From: Hydrogenophilales bacterium RIFOXYD1_FULL_62_11
GTDB taxonomy: Bacteria > Pseudomonadota > Gammaproteobacteria > Burkholderiales > Thiobacillaceae
Assembly: GCA_001802655.1 (NCBI GenBank)
Contig: MGZO01000020.1
Location: 2,425 to 17,475 of the forward strand
Length of the DNA stretch: 15,051 bases
Reading direction: 5' to 3'
Shown here: piece after piece, positions 8,774 through 15,014 of the stretch
How the letters are laid out: the number at the start of each line of letters is the position of its first letter
Numbering within the stretch: position 1 is the stretch's first letter
Translations under genes and position numbers: made by a program
The notes under the pieces: model-generated
Seen by the model: only the letters and a program-made list of their open reading frames with translations
What the model was told of the DNA's origin: nothing
The model's database searches: none

Positions 8774-9472
8774 ATGACACGACTCAGACTCTCAAACGAA
8801 CGTGGCCATGCCCGCCAAGGCTGGCTCGACAGTTACCACACCTTTTCCTTCGGGCATTACTACGACCCCGAGCACTTGGGCTTTTCCAACCTGCGGGTGA
8901 TCAACGACGACACGGTGGTTCCGGGTGCGGGATTCGGCACCCATGGCCATCAGGACATGGAAATCATCAGCTACGTGCTGGATGGCGCGCTGGAACACAA
9001 GGACAGCATGGGTAACGGTTCGGTGATGCGCCCGGGAGACGTACAGCGCATGAGCGCCGGCACCGGGGTTCAGCACAGCGAGTACAACCACTCCAAATCG
9101 GAGCCCGTGCATTTCCTGCAGATATGGCTGGAGCCCAACCGCTTCGGCGTTGAGCCGGGGTATGAGGAAAAGCATTTTTCGCCTGCGGAAAGGCGCGGTC
9201 GTCTCGCGCTCCTGGTGTCGCCGGATGGCCGGGACGGCTCGCTGAGCGCGCATCAGGACGGCTTGCTGTACGGTACCTTGCTTGAAGCCGGCGAGGCGGT
9301 CGAGCACAGCCTCGCCAGCGGGCGGCGGGCCTACGTGCACGTGGCCCGCGGGCGCGTCGCCGTCAATGGCCAGGCGATGGACAGCGGCGACGGCGTCGCG
9401 CTGGACGACGTCGGCCAGGTGCGTCTCGAAGGCCTGGGGCACGCCGAGGTGCTGCTGTTCGATCTGTCCTGA
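8774..9472 (+). CDS. Pirin family bicupin (YhhW-like, possible quercetinase)
   Basis: The protein has 232 residues, the size of E. coli YhhW. The N-terminal cupin carries all four expected metal ligands at the same positions as in YhhW: H57 and H59 in THGHQDMEI, and H101 and E103 in GTGVQHSEYN. The C-terminal half is the degenerate second cupin, ending in VLLFDLS. Bacterial pirins of this type bind a single iron or other divalent metal, and several show quercetin 2,3-dioxygenase activity. The natural substrate here is unknown. The start has a strong AGGAG (8762-8766) seven bases upstream. The 128-bp gap after azoR may hold its own promoter, though co-expression with azoR under the LysR regulator is equally possible. 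It converges with the small gene at 9505-9738. Confidence 0.95.
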   Translation: MTRLRLSNERGHARQGWLDSYHTFSFGHYYDPEHLGFSNLRVINDDTVVPGAGFGTHGHQDMEIISYVLDGALEHKDSMGNGSVMRPGDVQRMSAGTGVQHSEYNHSKSEPVHFLQIWLEPNRFGVEPGYEEKHFSPAERRGRLALLVSPDGRDGSLSAHQDGLLYGTLLEAGEAVEHSLASGRRAYVHVARGRVAVNGQAMDSGDGVALDDVGQVRLEGLGHAEVLLFDLS

Positions 9473-9482
9473 TGTTGTGGCC

Positions 9483-9505
9483 GCCGCCCCTGCAACGGGG
9501 GCGGC
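9483..9505. terminator. GC-rich stem-loop between convergent genes
   Basis: The arms GCCGCCCC (9483-9490) and GGGGCGGC (9498-9505) pair perfectly around a 7-base loop. The hairpin lies 11 bases after the pirin stop and reaches the last base of the stop codon of the opposing gene, so it could end transcription from both sides. Neither strand shows a T-run after the stem, so intrinsic termination would be imperfect. Confidence 0.5.
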
Positions 9506-9738
9506 TAGAGCCCGTCGGAAGCCTTGCCCCAGGGATGGCTTGCGGAAACCAGCGCGGCCTTGATCCCGGCTTTCTCGACATCAGCCAGGGTTTTATACAG
9601 CGTGGCTTCGTGCGCCAGCATGCTGCCTTTCATGACGGCGACATAGCGCGAGGCCGTGTCGACCTCGCAGACATAACCGCCGCCCGGATCGTCGATGCTC
9701 CGCAAATTGCCATCCCAGTCCATAAAAAATCCGCTCAT
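9505..9738 (-). CDS. Small hypothetical protein, last gene of the draT operon
   Basis: This 77-residue protein begins MSGFFMDWDGNLRSIDD and is probably soluble. It has no signal peptide or membrane segment, one Cys (C24), and a helical C-terminal half (ATLYKTLADVEKAGIKAAL). I do not recognise the family. It is likely a real gene: the minus strand has GAGG seven bases before the ATG, codon use resembles its neighbours, and it lies in the same direction 73 bp after the rhodanese-ankyrin gene. No separate promoter is obvious in that gap, so it may be the last gene of the draT operon, but the gap is far larger than at the other junctions. An internal Met at residue 6 is a less likely start. Confidence 0.65.
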   Translation of the reverse strand: MSGFFMDWDGNLRSIDDPGGGYVCEVDTASRYVAVMKGSMLAHEATLYKTLADVEKAGIKAALVSASHPWGKASDGL

Positions 9739-9811
9739 CTGGAATCCTCAGTCATGTTCGTTTTGTCCTGCACGCATAGCCGCTGCCGCGTGGCGGGCGT
9801 GACGGGCGACC

Positions 9812-10603
9812 TCACCCGACGGCCTGCGACGTTGCCCGCTCAACGCGGCGCAGCAATTGCAGGCATTCGATCGTCGCGGCCATGTCCAGCGCGCTGAAAT
9901 CGTCCAGTGTTTTGAGTTGCGGTGTGGCGCCTGCGGCGAGGAGCTTTTCCACCACGGCGTGTTTTCCGGTGGACGCGGCATACATCAGGCAGGTGGCGCC
10001 GTTGTCGTTCTGGTGGTCCAGCGCGCTGCCGGCGCGGATCAGCACCTCCAGGGTGTCGAGATCGGCGCCCACGCAGGCCAGCCAGAGCGCGTGGTTGCCG
10101 TCGCCGTTACGCGTGTGGGGCGAGGCCCCGGCCTCGAGCAGGGCGGCAACGATAGCGCTGTCTCCGGCCTTGCTGGCGCGCATCAGGGGCGTCATGCCGT
10201 GTTCGGCGACGGCTTCGAGATTCGTGACGGGGTAGCCCTGTTCGTGCAGCCAGCCGGAAAGCTGCGGACCGAGTGACGGCGAAGCCGTTTTCGGGTGCTG
10301 TTGCTGCCAGGCCTCGAACCCGCCGTCCAGACTGTAGACCTCGGCGAATCCGAAATCCGCGAACATTTGTCCATACACCTGGCTGGCGTTGCCGTGGTAG
10401 CAGACCAGCAGAACCGGGCGGGTTTTGGGCGTGCCGAGCAGCAGGGCATCCAGATTGTCGCTGGACAGGCGGCATGCCGAATCAATGTGCGCCAGCGCGA
10501 AGCTGGCGGGGTCGCGCGAGTCGAATACCCGAACGCCGCCGCGCGCCAGCAACTCGCGGGCAGCGGCGACATCGATGTGCTGAAAGCTGCGTTCAGGTTT
10601 CAT
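9812..10603 (-). CDS. Rhodanese (GlpE-like) domain fused to ankyrin repeats
   Basis: The protein has 263 residues. Residues about 8-105 form a single rhodanese domain with active-site loop VCYHGNAS (nucleophile C68) and YSLDGGFEAWQ, closely resembling GlpE. Residues about 134-255 hold three ankyrin repeats (HGMTPLMRASKAGD, DGNHALWLACVGAD, NGATCLMYAASTGK) and a fourth partial one. Rhodaneses carry sulfane sulfur as a cysteine persulfide, and ankyrin repeats bind proteins, so a sulfur-transfer or redox adaptor docked to a partner is plausible but inferred. The start at 10603 is set by GGAGGAG (minus strand, 10617-10611) seven bases upstream. Its first 11 bases overlap the end of the oxidoreductase fusion gene, so translation is probably coupled. 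The membership in a draTG operon links it to nitrogenase regulation or support. Confidence 0.9.
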   Translation of the reverse strand: MKPERSFQHIDVAAARELLARGGVRVFDSRDPASFALAHIDSACRLSSDNLDALLLGTPKTRPVLLVCYHGNASQVYGQMFADFGFAEVYSLDGGFEAWQQQHPKTASPSLGPQLSGWLHEQGYPVTNLEAVAEHGMTPLMRASKAGDSAIVAALLEAGASPHTRNGDGNHALWLACVGADLDTLEVLIRAGSALDHQNDNGATCLMYAASTGKHAVVEKLLAAGATPQLKTLDDFSALDMAATIECLQLLRRVERATSQAVG

Positions 10604-12656
10604 GGGTGTGCTCCTCCGTATCGTTCGCCGTAACGCGGTCGGGGTAGGGCGGCAGGGTGGTGATGCGGGTGTCGGCGAGCGGGAGGCCGACGGTGAAGTG
10701 ATAAAGCGACTGGAACTGCCGGCTGCGCAGGCCGAGCAGTTCGTGAAAGGCGTCGTCGAGAAAACAGCCGATGCCGGTGCCGCGCAGCGCCAGGGTTTCG
10801 GCTTCCAGGTACAGCACCTGGCCGAGCAGGCCGGCTTCCCAGTGCAGCTGGCGATAGCGCCAGGCGTCCTGCTGGATGCTGGTCTCGAATTCCGCCAGCA
10901 TGCCCAGCGCAAAACAGCTGTCGGCGGCGATGGCCTGCTGGCAGCTGACGACGCGGGCGAGCTTCTGCCATTTTCCGGTCTGCAGGCGGAACAGCGGCAG
11001 CTCCGCAGGGCAGTCCGCCACGCGTTCCCACTCGAATTCGTCGCTCAATTCCGCGCGCAGCCGCGCTTCCGCGCCGGCTTCGCGCACCAGGATGTAAAGC
11101 CCGGCGGGCATGCCCTCGACCCGGTGGACAAAAAACACCGGATGCACCTGCGGCGCGAAATCCCAGATGTCCCACGGCAGATGGGCGTGGGGCAGCAGGC
11201 TGGCGACGAGGTGGTAGAAATCGGCTGCGGCCATCGCGTACTGCGCGTCGAAGCGCTGGGCGCTGCGGCGTCCGCGTATCACTTCGGCCGCCGGCAGGTG
11301 GGTGGCGTCGGTGCCGGGCGGGTAATCCGGGCGTCGCATGCCGGCGGCTTTGCTGTGGGTGCTTTCCGTGGCCGACGCGACTTCGTCGATGATCGGCCAG
11401 TGATACATCGGGTAGGGGTCGAGTATGTTGGCTTGGCCCATCCAGCGGGTGTGCGCGACGTCCCACGGGGCCGGTTCGATCAGCGGTTGCGGTTGCGCGG
11501 GGTTGATGAGTTGTACCAGCAGATCCGGTTCTTCGCGCTCGGCCGCTGCGTAATCCTGCTCACGTCCGCTGCCCAGCAGCGCGGTCAGGCGCGGGCTGTC
11601 GCAGCTGGCCACCAGGCGCACGTGCCATCCCAGCAGGCCGGCGGCATAGCGCAGCGCGGCCAGTGCGTGGCCGACATCGAGCTGGCAATAGCGGAAGGCG
11701 CGCTCGCCGTATTTCCAGGCTTCGCGCCAGTGGATCGAGGTCAGCCCGATCCACAGGCCGGCAGGGTGGGCCGCCGTGGTGGCGCAGCGTTGTTCCAGCG
11801 CATGGCTGCGGCTGGCGTAGTGGTACAGGCCATCGTCCAGTTGCGGGATGCCGTGTGCGATCACGTAGGCTTCGGTCGGATGCAGGTTGCCGCTCGACGG
11901 ATTGCAGCGCAGGGCCCAGCGATCCGGCCCGTATTCCTTCCAGGCGGACAATCCCAGCGACAGTTCCAGCAAGGCGCCCAGCGAGTCGAGCGAGAGGGCG
12001 GGCGGAAGCGTTTCGCTGGCCGGGTCAGCGCCGCCGGCAGCCAGCGCCATGCGACTGGCGCACAGCGGCAGAGCAAGGGACGGGCTGCCCTTGAAGGTGC
12101 GGAAAGGGTCGGGCTGCATTGTCCAGTCCAGCGTCTCCGGTCCGGAGGCATAGCGATCCGGGCGGTGCTTGGTGCGTTCGTGGTAGGCGAGCGCGACCTG
12201 CGCACGTTCTCTGTTCTGCGCATCGCCGGGCTGCGGCGTGGCGCAGGGCGTGGCCGCATGCGGGCGCGAACAGTGCTCGCTGACCGGCTGCACGTCGCGC
12301 GTGCCCGTGCCGCCCAGCCGCTGTTCGATCTGCGCCGCGTCGAATCCCGCCAGGTGCCAGCCGTCCGCTTCGATCAGCGGGCGCCGGATCAGCAGGGGAT
12401 TGCCCAGCATCAGTTCCAGCGCCGTCTGGGCGTCGAGCCGGGCGGGGTCGATCTCGCCGGATTTCAGCTGCGGCGCGGCGCGGTTGAACCAGTCGGCAAC
12501 CGGCAGGGCGGCAAAGAAATCGCGTAGCCGCAGCGCGGTCCACGGCTCGTCCAGCAGGTTGCGCGCGATGACCTGGTGGCCGGCGTCGAGCAGCTGTTGC
12601 TTTTGCCGCGCGTTGGTCGCGCAGCCCGGCTTTTCGTAAAAAATGAGGGTGCTCAT
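10593..12656 (-). CDS. Fusion of ArsC-like nitrogenase-associated domain and SagB-type nitroreductase/dehydrogenase
   Basis: The protein has 687 residues in one unbroken frame. Residues 1-116 match the ArsC/Spx-fold nitrogenase-associated family: IFYEKPGCATNARQKQ with C12, then EPWTALRLRDFF, WFNRAAP, KSGEIDP and NPLLIRRPLIE. Residues about 117-150 are a Cys- and Pro-containing linker. Residues about 155-400 form a SagB-type nitroreductase half (RTKHRPDRYA, CNPSSGNLHPTEAYV at 251-265, YGERAFRYCQLDVGHA). Residues about 455-665 form a second half (RGRRSAQRFD at 461-470, YRQLHWEAGLLGQ, GIGCFLDDAFHELLG). Such proteins bind FMN. The substrate is unknown, and no peptide-oxidation partners are nearby. 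The ATG at 12656 overlaps the draG stop as ATGA and has AAGGA six bases upstream. An open frame back to 13094 only shadows draG. The first domain is usually a separate protein in nif regions. Confidence 0.92.
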   Translation of the reverse strand: MSTLIFYEKPGCATNARQKQQLLDAGHQVIARNLLDEPWTALRLRDFFAALPVADWFNRAAPQLKSGEIDPARLDAQTALELMLGNPLLIRRPLIEADGWHLAGFDAAQIEQRLGGTGTRDVQPVSEHCSRPHAATPCATPQPGDAQNRERAQVALAYHERTKHRPDRYASGPETLDWTMQPDPFRTFKGSPSLALPLCASRMALAAGGADPASETLPPALSLDSLGALLELSLGLSAWKEYGPDRWALRCNPSSGNLHPTEAYVIAHGIPQLDDGLYHYASRSHALEQRCATTAAHPAGLWIGLTSIHWREAWKYGERAFRYCQLDVGHALAALRYAAGLLGWHVRLVASCDSPRLTALLGSGREQDYAAAEREEPDLLVQLINPAQPQPLIEPAPWDVAHTRWMGQANILDPYPMYHWPIIDEVASATESTHSKAAGMRRPDYPPGTDATHLPAAEVIRGRRSAQRFDAQYAMAAADFYHLVASLLPHAHLPWDIWDFAPQVHPVFFVHRVEGMPAGLYILVREAGAEARLRAELSDEFEWERVADCPAELPLFRLQTGKWQKLARVVSCQQAIAADSCFALGMLAEFETSIQQDAWRYRQLHWEAGLLGQVLYLEAETLALRGTGIGCFLDDAFHELLGLRSRQFQSLYHFTVGLPLADTRITTLPPYPDRVTANDTEEHTHET

Positions 12657-13558
12657 CGGGGATCCTTTTTCACGTGTTGGGCGAGCCCGAGCAGGGAGCC
12701 GGTCTGCGTCTCGATACGCTGTCTGACATCCTTGTCCAGCCGCTTCAGCCAATAGCCCGGAATGCCGGACGCCCCGTAGGCAGCGCCGGCCAGCATGCCG
12801 GCGAGAGCGCCGTTGGTGTCGGCGTCCTCGCCGCGGTTCACCACCTCGGTCACGCAGGACTCGAAGCTGTCGGTGATAAAAAAGTAATGCAGGACGGTTT
12901 GCGTGGTGTCGACGATGTAACCCGATGCACGCTTGGGATAGGGCTCGAAGCGAAATGCCGGGAACGCGGCAACCAGGCGTTTGGCTTCGGCGCGGCAGCC
13001 CTTGATGCCGCCGCCGTGGATCAGGATCTGCGCCATTCTGCCGAGCGCCAGGGTGGCGGCGTCGGACAGGGGATGGTGATGGGTGAGGTGGCATTGCTCG
13101 CGCGTGGCCCGGGCAAATTCGGCATCGTCGTGCAGCGTCGCCAGCGCCAGCGGCAGGTTGCGCATGCAGGCGCCGTTGCCGCCGTCGGCCTCGTTCGCTT
13201 CGCCGGCCAGCGAGCCGTCGTTCATGTAGCGCTGGATGCCGCGGCGGCAGGTGTTGCCCACATCCACCGGCCGGGTCTTGAGCCAGGCGACGAAAGCATC
13301 GGCGGCGGCGGTTGCGCTCCAGCCGCCGCTGTCGATGATCGACTGTCCCAGCGCCAGCGACATCTGCGTGTCGTCGGTGATCTGCCCCGGTTTGAGCTTG
13401 AGCCAGCCGCCGCCGATCATGTCGCGGTGCATGCCGTAAGCGTGCTGGATTTCGGACGGCATCATGAATTCAACCGTTGCGCCCAGGGCGTCGCCCACGG
13501 CAAAGCCGAGATAGGCGCCCAATGCACGTTCGTACAACGCATCGCGAGCCACTTCCAT
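12653..13558 (-). CDS. draG: DraG, ADP-ribosyl-[dinitrogen reductase] glycohydrolase
   Basis: The protein has 301 residues, near the roughly 294 of Rhodospirillum DraG. It has the ADP-ribosylglycohydrolase pattern: GDALGATVEF (22-31, with E30), ITDDTQMSLALG (60-71) with metal ligands T61, D62 and D63, NGACMR (128-133), LTHHHPLSDAA (158-168), and the second metal site EDADTNGALAG (244-254) with D245, D247 and T248. DraG removes ADP-ribose from the modified arginine of dinitrogenase reductase (NifH), restoring nitrogenase when energy and nitrogen status allow, and needs Mn2+ or Mg2+. The start codon lies 2 bases after the draT stop and has no good Shine-Dalgarno, so translation probably depends on draT. 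Its stop overlaps the next start as ATGA. In known systems DraG is held inactive at the membrane by GlnK-AmtB, which are not in this window. Confidence 0.97.
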   Translation of the reverse strand: MEVARDALYERALGAYLGFAVGDALGATVEFMMPSEIQHAYGMHRDMIGGGWLKLKPGQITDDTQMSLALGQSIIDSGGWSATAAADAFVAWLKTRPVDVGNTCRRGIQRYMNDGSLAGEANEADGGNGACMRNLPLALATLHDDAEFARATREQCHLTHHHPLSDAATLALGRMAQILIHGGGIKGCRAEAKRLVAAFPAFRFEPYPKRASGYIVDTTQTVLHYFFITDSFESCVTEVVNRGEDADTNGALAGMLAGAAYGASGIPGYWLKRLDKDVRQRIETQTGSLLGLAQHVKKDPR

Positions 13559-13560
13559 CT

Positions 13561-14370
13561 TTAGAGGTAGCTGACCGAAACACGATAGTCACCGCCGATC
13601 ACCAGATACTCCGCCTCACCCTTGAGCGCATGGCGCGGCAGAAGATCATTGAAGAACAGGATTTTTTCCGTGGGCACGCGGGCTTCCAGAATGGAGTCGC
13701 CGAATTCGCAGGCGATGCTGCGATGCGCGGTGAACGACACGATGTTGTTCAGCCTGACCAGCGCGATCCCGCTGCACTGGCCGCGCAGGAGACTGATGTC
13801 GCGAAAGTCATTGACGCCGCGATACAGGGTGAGGGGATGCCGCTCCGGGCGGAACCAGCGCTTGATCGACCATTGGCAGAATTCGTACAGCACGTCGAGC
13901 TGGCCATGAATGTCGTTGTTGTGGAAACGGCTGGACAGCTTGTCTTCCACGTAACGCGACCACGCGGCGGAGGCAAAGCGCGCCAGCGCAGCCTTGTGGA
14001 AGGTCGGGAACAAACCGAAGCGGCTTTCCACCCAGCCTTTCAGCACGGCGCCTTCGCGGCTGTTGGCGTCGTAGCCCCAACCCTTGAGCAGGCGCAGATA
14101 ACTGGCGCGAAAACGCCGTGCCGGCGCGTTGCCGGGCGCTACGTGTTGCGCTGACAAATTGAAGGTTTCGTCCATATAGGCCTGAAAGCAGTCACCCGCT
14201 TCGGTAGGGCTGCCGACCGCGTTCAGGCGGTCGAACAGCCGGGCATGGTTTTCATGTACGCCACGGATATGCAGCGGCAGCGGAAGCGCGTTGAATGCCG
14301 CGCTCGCCAGCAGTCCGGTGGGAACGCCCACCAGGTTGGCGCTGTGTCCCCGCTGGGCGGCAAGGCTCAT
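13561..14370 (-). CDS. draT: DraT, NAD+-dinitrogen-reductase ADP-D-ribosyltransferase
   Basis: The protein has 269 residues, close to known DraT. The fold signatures of R-S-E ADP-ribosyltransferases are visible: LYRGVNDF with R184, NNIVSFTAHRS with S212, and KGEAEYLV with the E252-x-E254 pair. N-terminal PTGLLASAAFNALPLPLHIRGVHENHARLF is also DraT-like. The enzyme transfers ADP-ribose from NAD+ to an arginine of dinitrogenase reductase, blocking its docking to the MoFe protein after ammonium addition or energy loss. In known systems it is activated by PII proteins. The ATG at 14370 overlaps the upstream receiver-like gene as ATGA and lacks a clear Shine-Dalgarno, so coupling is likely. draG follows after 2 bases. 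A longer open frame reaching 14628 is only a shadow of the receiver gene. Confidence 0.97.
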   Translation of the reverse strand: MSLAAQRGHSANLVGVPTGLLASAAFNALPLPLHIRGVHENHARLFDRLNAVGSPTEAGDCFQAYMDETFNLSAQHVAPGNAPARRFRASYLRLLKGWGYDANSREGAVLKGWVESRFGLFPTFHKAALARFASAAWSRYVEDKLSSRFHNNDIHGQLDVLYEFCQWSIKRWFRPERHPLTLYRGVNDFRDISLLRGQCSGIALVRLNNIVSFTAHRSIACEFGDSILEARVPTEKILFFNDLLPRHALKGEAEYLVIGGDYRVSVSYL

Positions 14371-14789
14371 GCGGCATGAATCGGGATCAGCGCCTGTTTG
14401 CGGCCCAGCAGGCCATCCACCTTCCTGCGCGCATTTTCCACAGTCAGCGGCTTCACCAGCAGACCGTCGATGCCCGCGCCCTGACACGAAGCCAGCAGCG
14501 GATCTTCGCGGTTGTCGGCAACCAGCAGGATCTTCGCACCGGCCAGCCGCGTGCGGATCAGCGGCAACACGTCGAGCCCGCGTTCGTGAACGACATCGAT
14601 GCCGAGCAGTAGCAGGTCGGGCTTCCACTCGAGGCCCTTGTCGAATGCCGCTTCGAGGCTGGTCAGGTCATGGGTTTCATTCTCGTCGTGCAGCATGAAC
14701 TGCAGCGCCATGCGCGTGATGTCGTCGTTGGCCACTACGAACAGGCGTTTGTTGTCCACCGCCCTTGCGCTCTCTACGCCGATTTGCAT
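14367..14789 (-). CDS. Receiver-like protein lacking the phospho-acceptor, first gene of draT operon
   Basis: This 140-residue single-domain protein has receiver-like topology: RLFVVANDD (15-23), PDLLLLGIDVVHERGLDVL (57-75), AKILLVADN, GAGIDGLLVKPLTVENARRKV (105-124). The usual phospho-acceptor Asp is G63, with D65 two residues on. The acidic pair after the first strand reads A20-N21, the switch Thr position appears to be Ala, and only K113 in VKPL is kept. Aspartyl phosphorylation by the normal route is therefore unlikely; it may sense or bind in another way. The start at 14789 has GGAG seven bases upstream. The stop overlaps draT as ATGA, so it is made with DraT and may bind or regulate it. 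No DNA-binding or enzymatic domain follows. The function is unknown. Confidence 0.88.
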   Translation of the reverse strand: MQIGVESARAVDNKRLFVVANDDITRMALQFMLHDENETHDLTSLEAAFDKGLEWKPDLLLLGIDVVHERGLDVLPLIRTRLAGAKILLVADNREDPLLASCQGAGIDGLLVKPLTVENARRKVDGLLGRKQALIPIHAA

Positions 14790-14829
14790 CGCTCTTCTCC
14801 CGGGTGTTGGTCATTGAATCCACTCAACA

Positions 14830-14843
14830 GCAAGAATCATTCC
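14830..14843 (-). promoter_or_regulatory. Sigma-54-like promoter for the draT operon
   Basis: Read on the minus strand, this site is GG-N10-GC with GGAATG, four bases, then TTGCT. The -12 element is perfect; the -24 element matches GGCACG at four of six positions. The predicted start is near 14818, giving a 29-base leader with a Shine-Dalgarno before the ATG at 14789. The correct spacing and the two NifA sites upstream support it, but the weak -24 element leaves doubt. Confidence 0.55.
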
Positions 14844-14899
14844 GGCAGCGCAGGTCGCGCGCGCATGGGGTTTTGCGTGTGAACGGCAGTCCGCGCGCG

Positions 14900-14915
14900 T
14901 GTCGCATGTCGGACA
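14900..14915. promoter_or_regulatory. NifA upstream activator site 1
   Basis: An exact TGT-N10-ACA occurs here, the binding pattern of NifA. Its centre (14907.5) lies about -117 from the predicted rightward start (15025) and about -90 from the predicted leftward start (14818). Both distances are normal for a sigma-54 activator. Confidence 0.75.
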
Positions 14916-14928
14916 TAGCGGGAAAAGT

Positions 14929-14944
14929 TGTAGGGTTCGCGACA
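14929..14944. promoter_or_regulatory. NifA upstream activator site 2
   Basis: This is a second exact TGT-N10-ACA, 29 bp centre-to-centre from the first (just under three helical turns, so roughly the same DNA face). Its centre (14936.5) lies about -88 from the rightward start and -118 from the leftward one, mirroring site 1. Confidence 0.75.
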
Positions 14945-14998
14945 CGCGCTGAACTCCTGCAGTGACCACTAGGTGGCGGCTTGCGGGGCGTGGGCGTA

Positions 14999-15014
14999 TG
15001 GCACGCACGTTGCT
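14999..15014 (+). promoter_or_regulatory. Sigma-54 promoter facing right, probably for nifH
   Basis: TGGCACG, four bases, then TTGCT matches the sigma-54 consensus at every defined position. GG lies at 15000-15001 and GC at 15012-15013, exactly 10 bases apart. Predicted +1 is near 15025. The transcribed gene is outside the window. nifH is inferred from the NifA sites and from the known location of draTG upstream of nifHDK in other diazotrophs. Confidence 0.85.

Noticed and set aside
10602..12527. A 641-codon open frame on the + strand, antisense to the ArsC/SagB fusion
   Set aside because: It is rich in Arg, Gly and Gln with no domain, and mirrors a high-GC coding strand; the opposite strand encodes clear conserved motifs.
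12657..13094. In-frame upstream extension of the ArsC/SagB fusion into draG
   Set aside because: The extension is Arg/Pro/Gly-rich shadow sequence; the ATGA start at 12656 with AAGGA and the family-typical first residues is far better.
12674..13564. A 296-codon open frame on the + strand, antisense to draG
   Set aside because: The minus-strand draG motifs are unambiguous, and this frame has no recognisable family or ribosome binding site.
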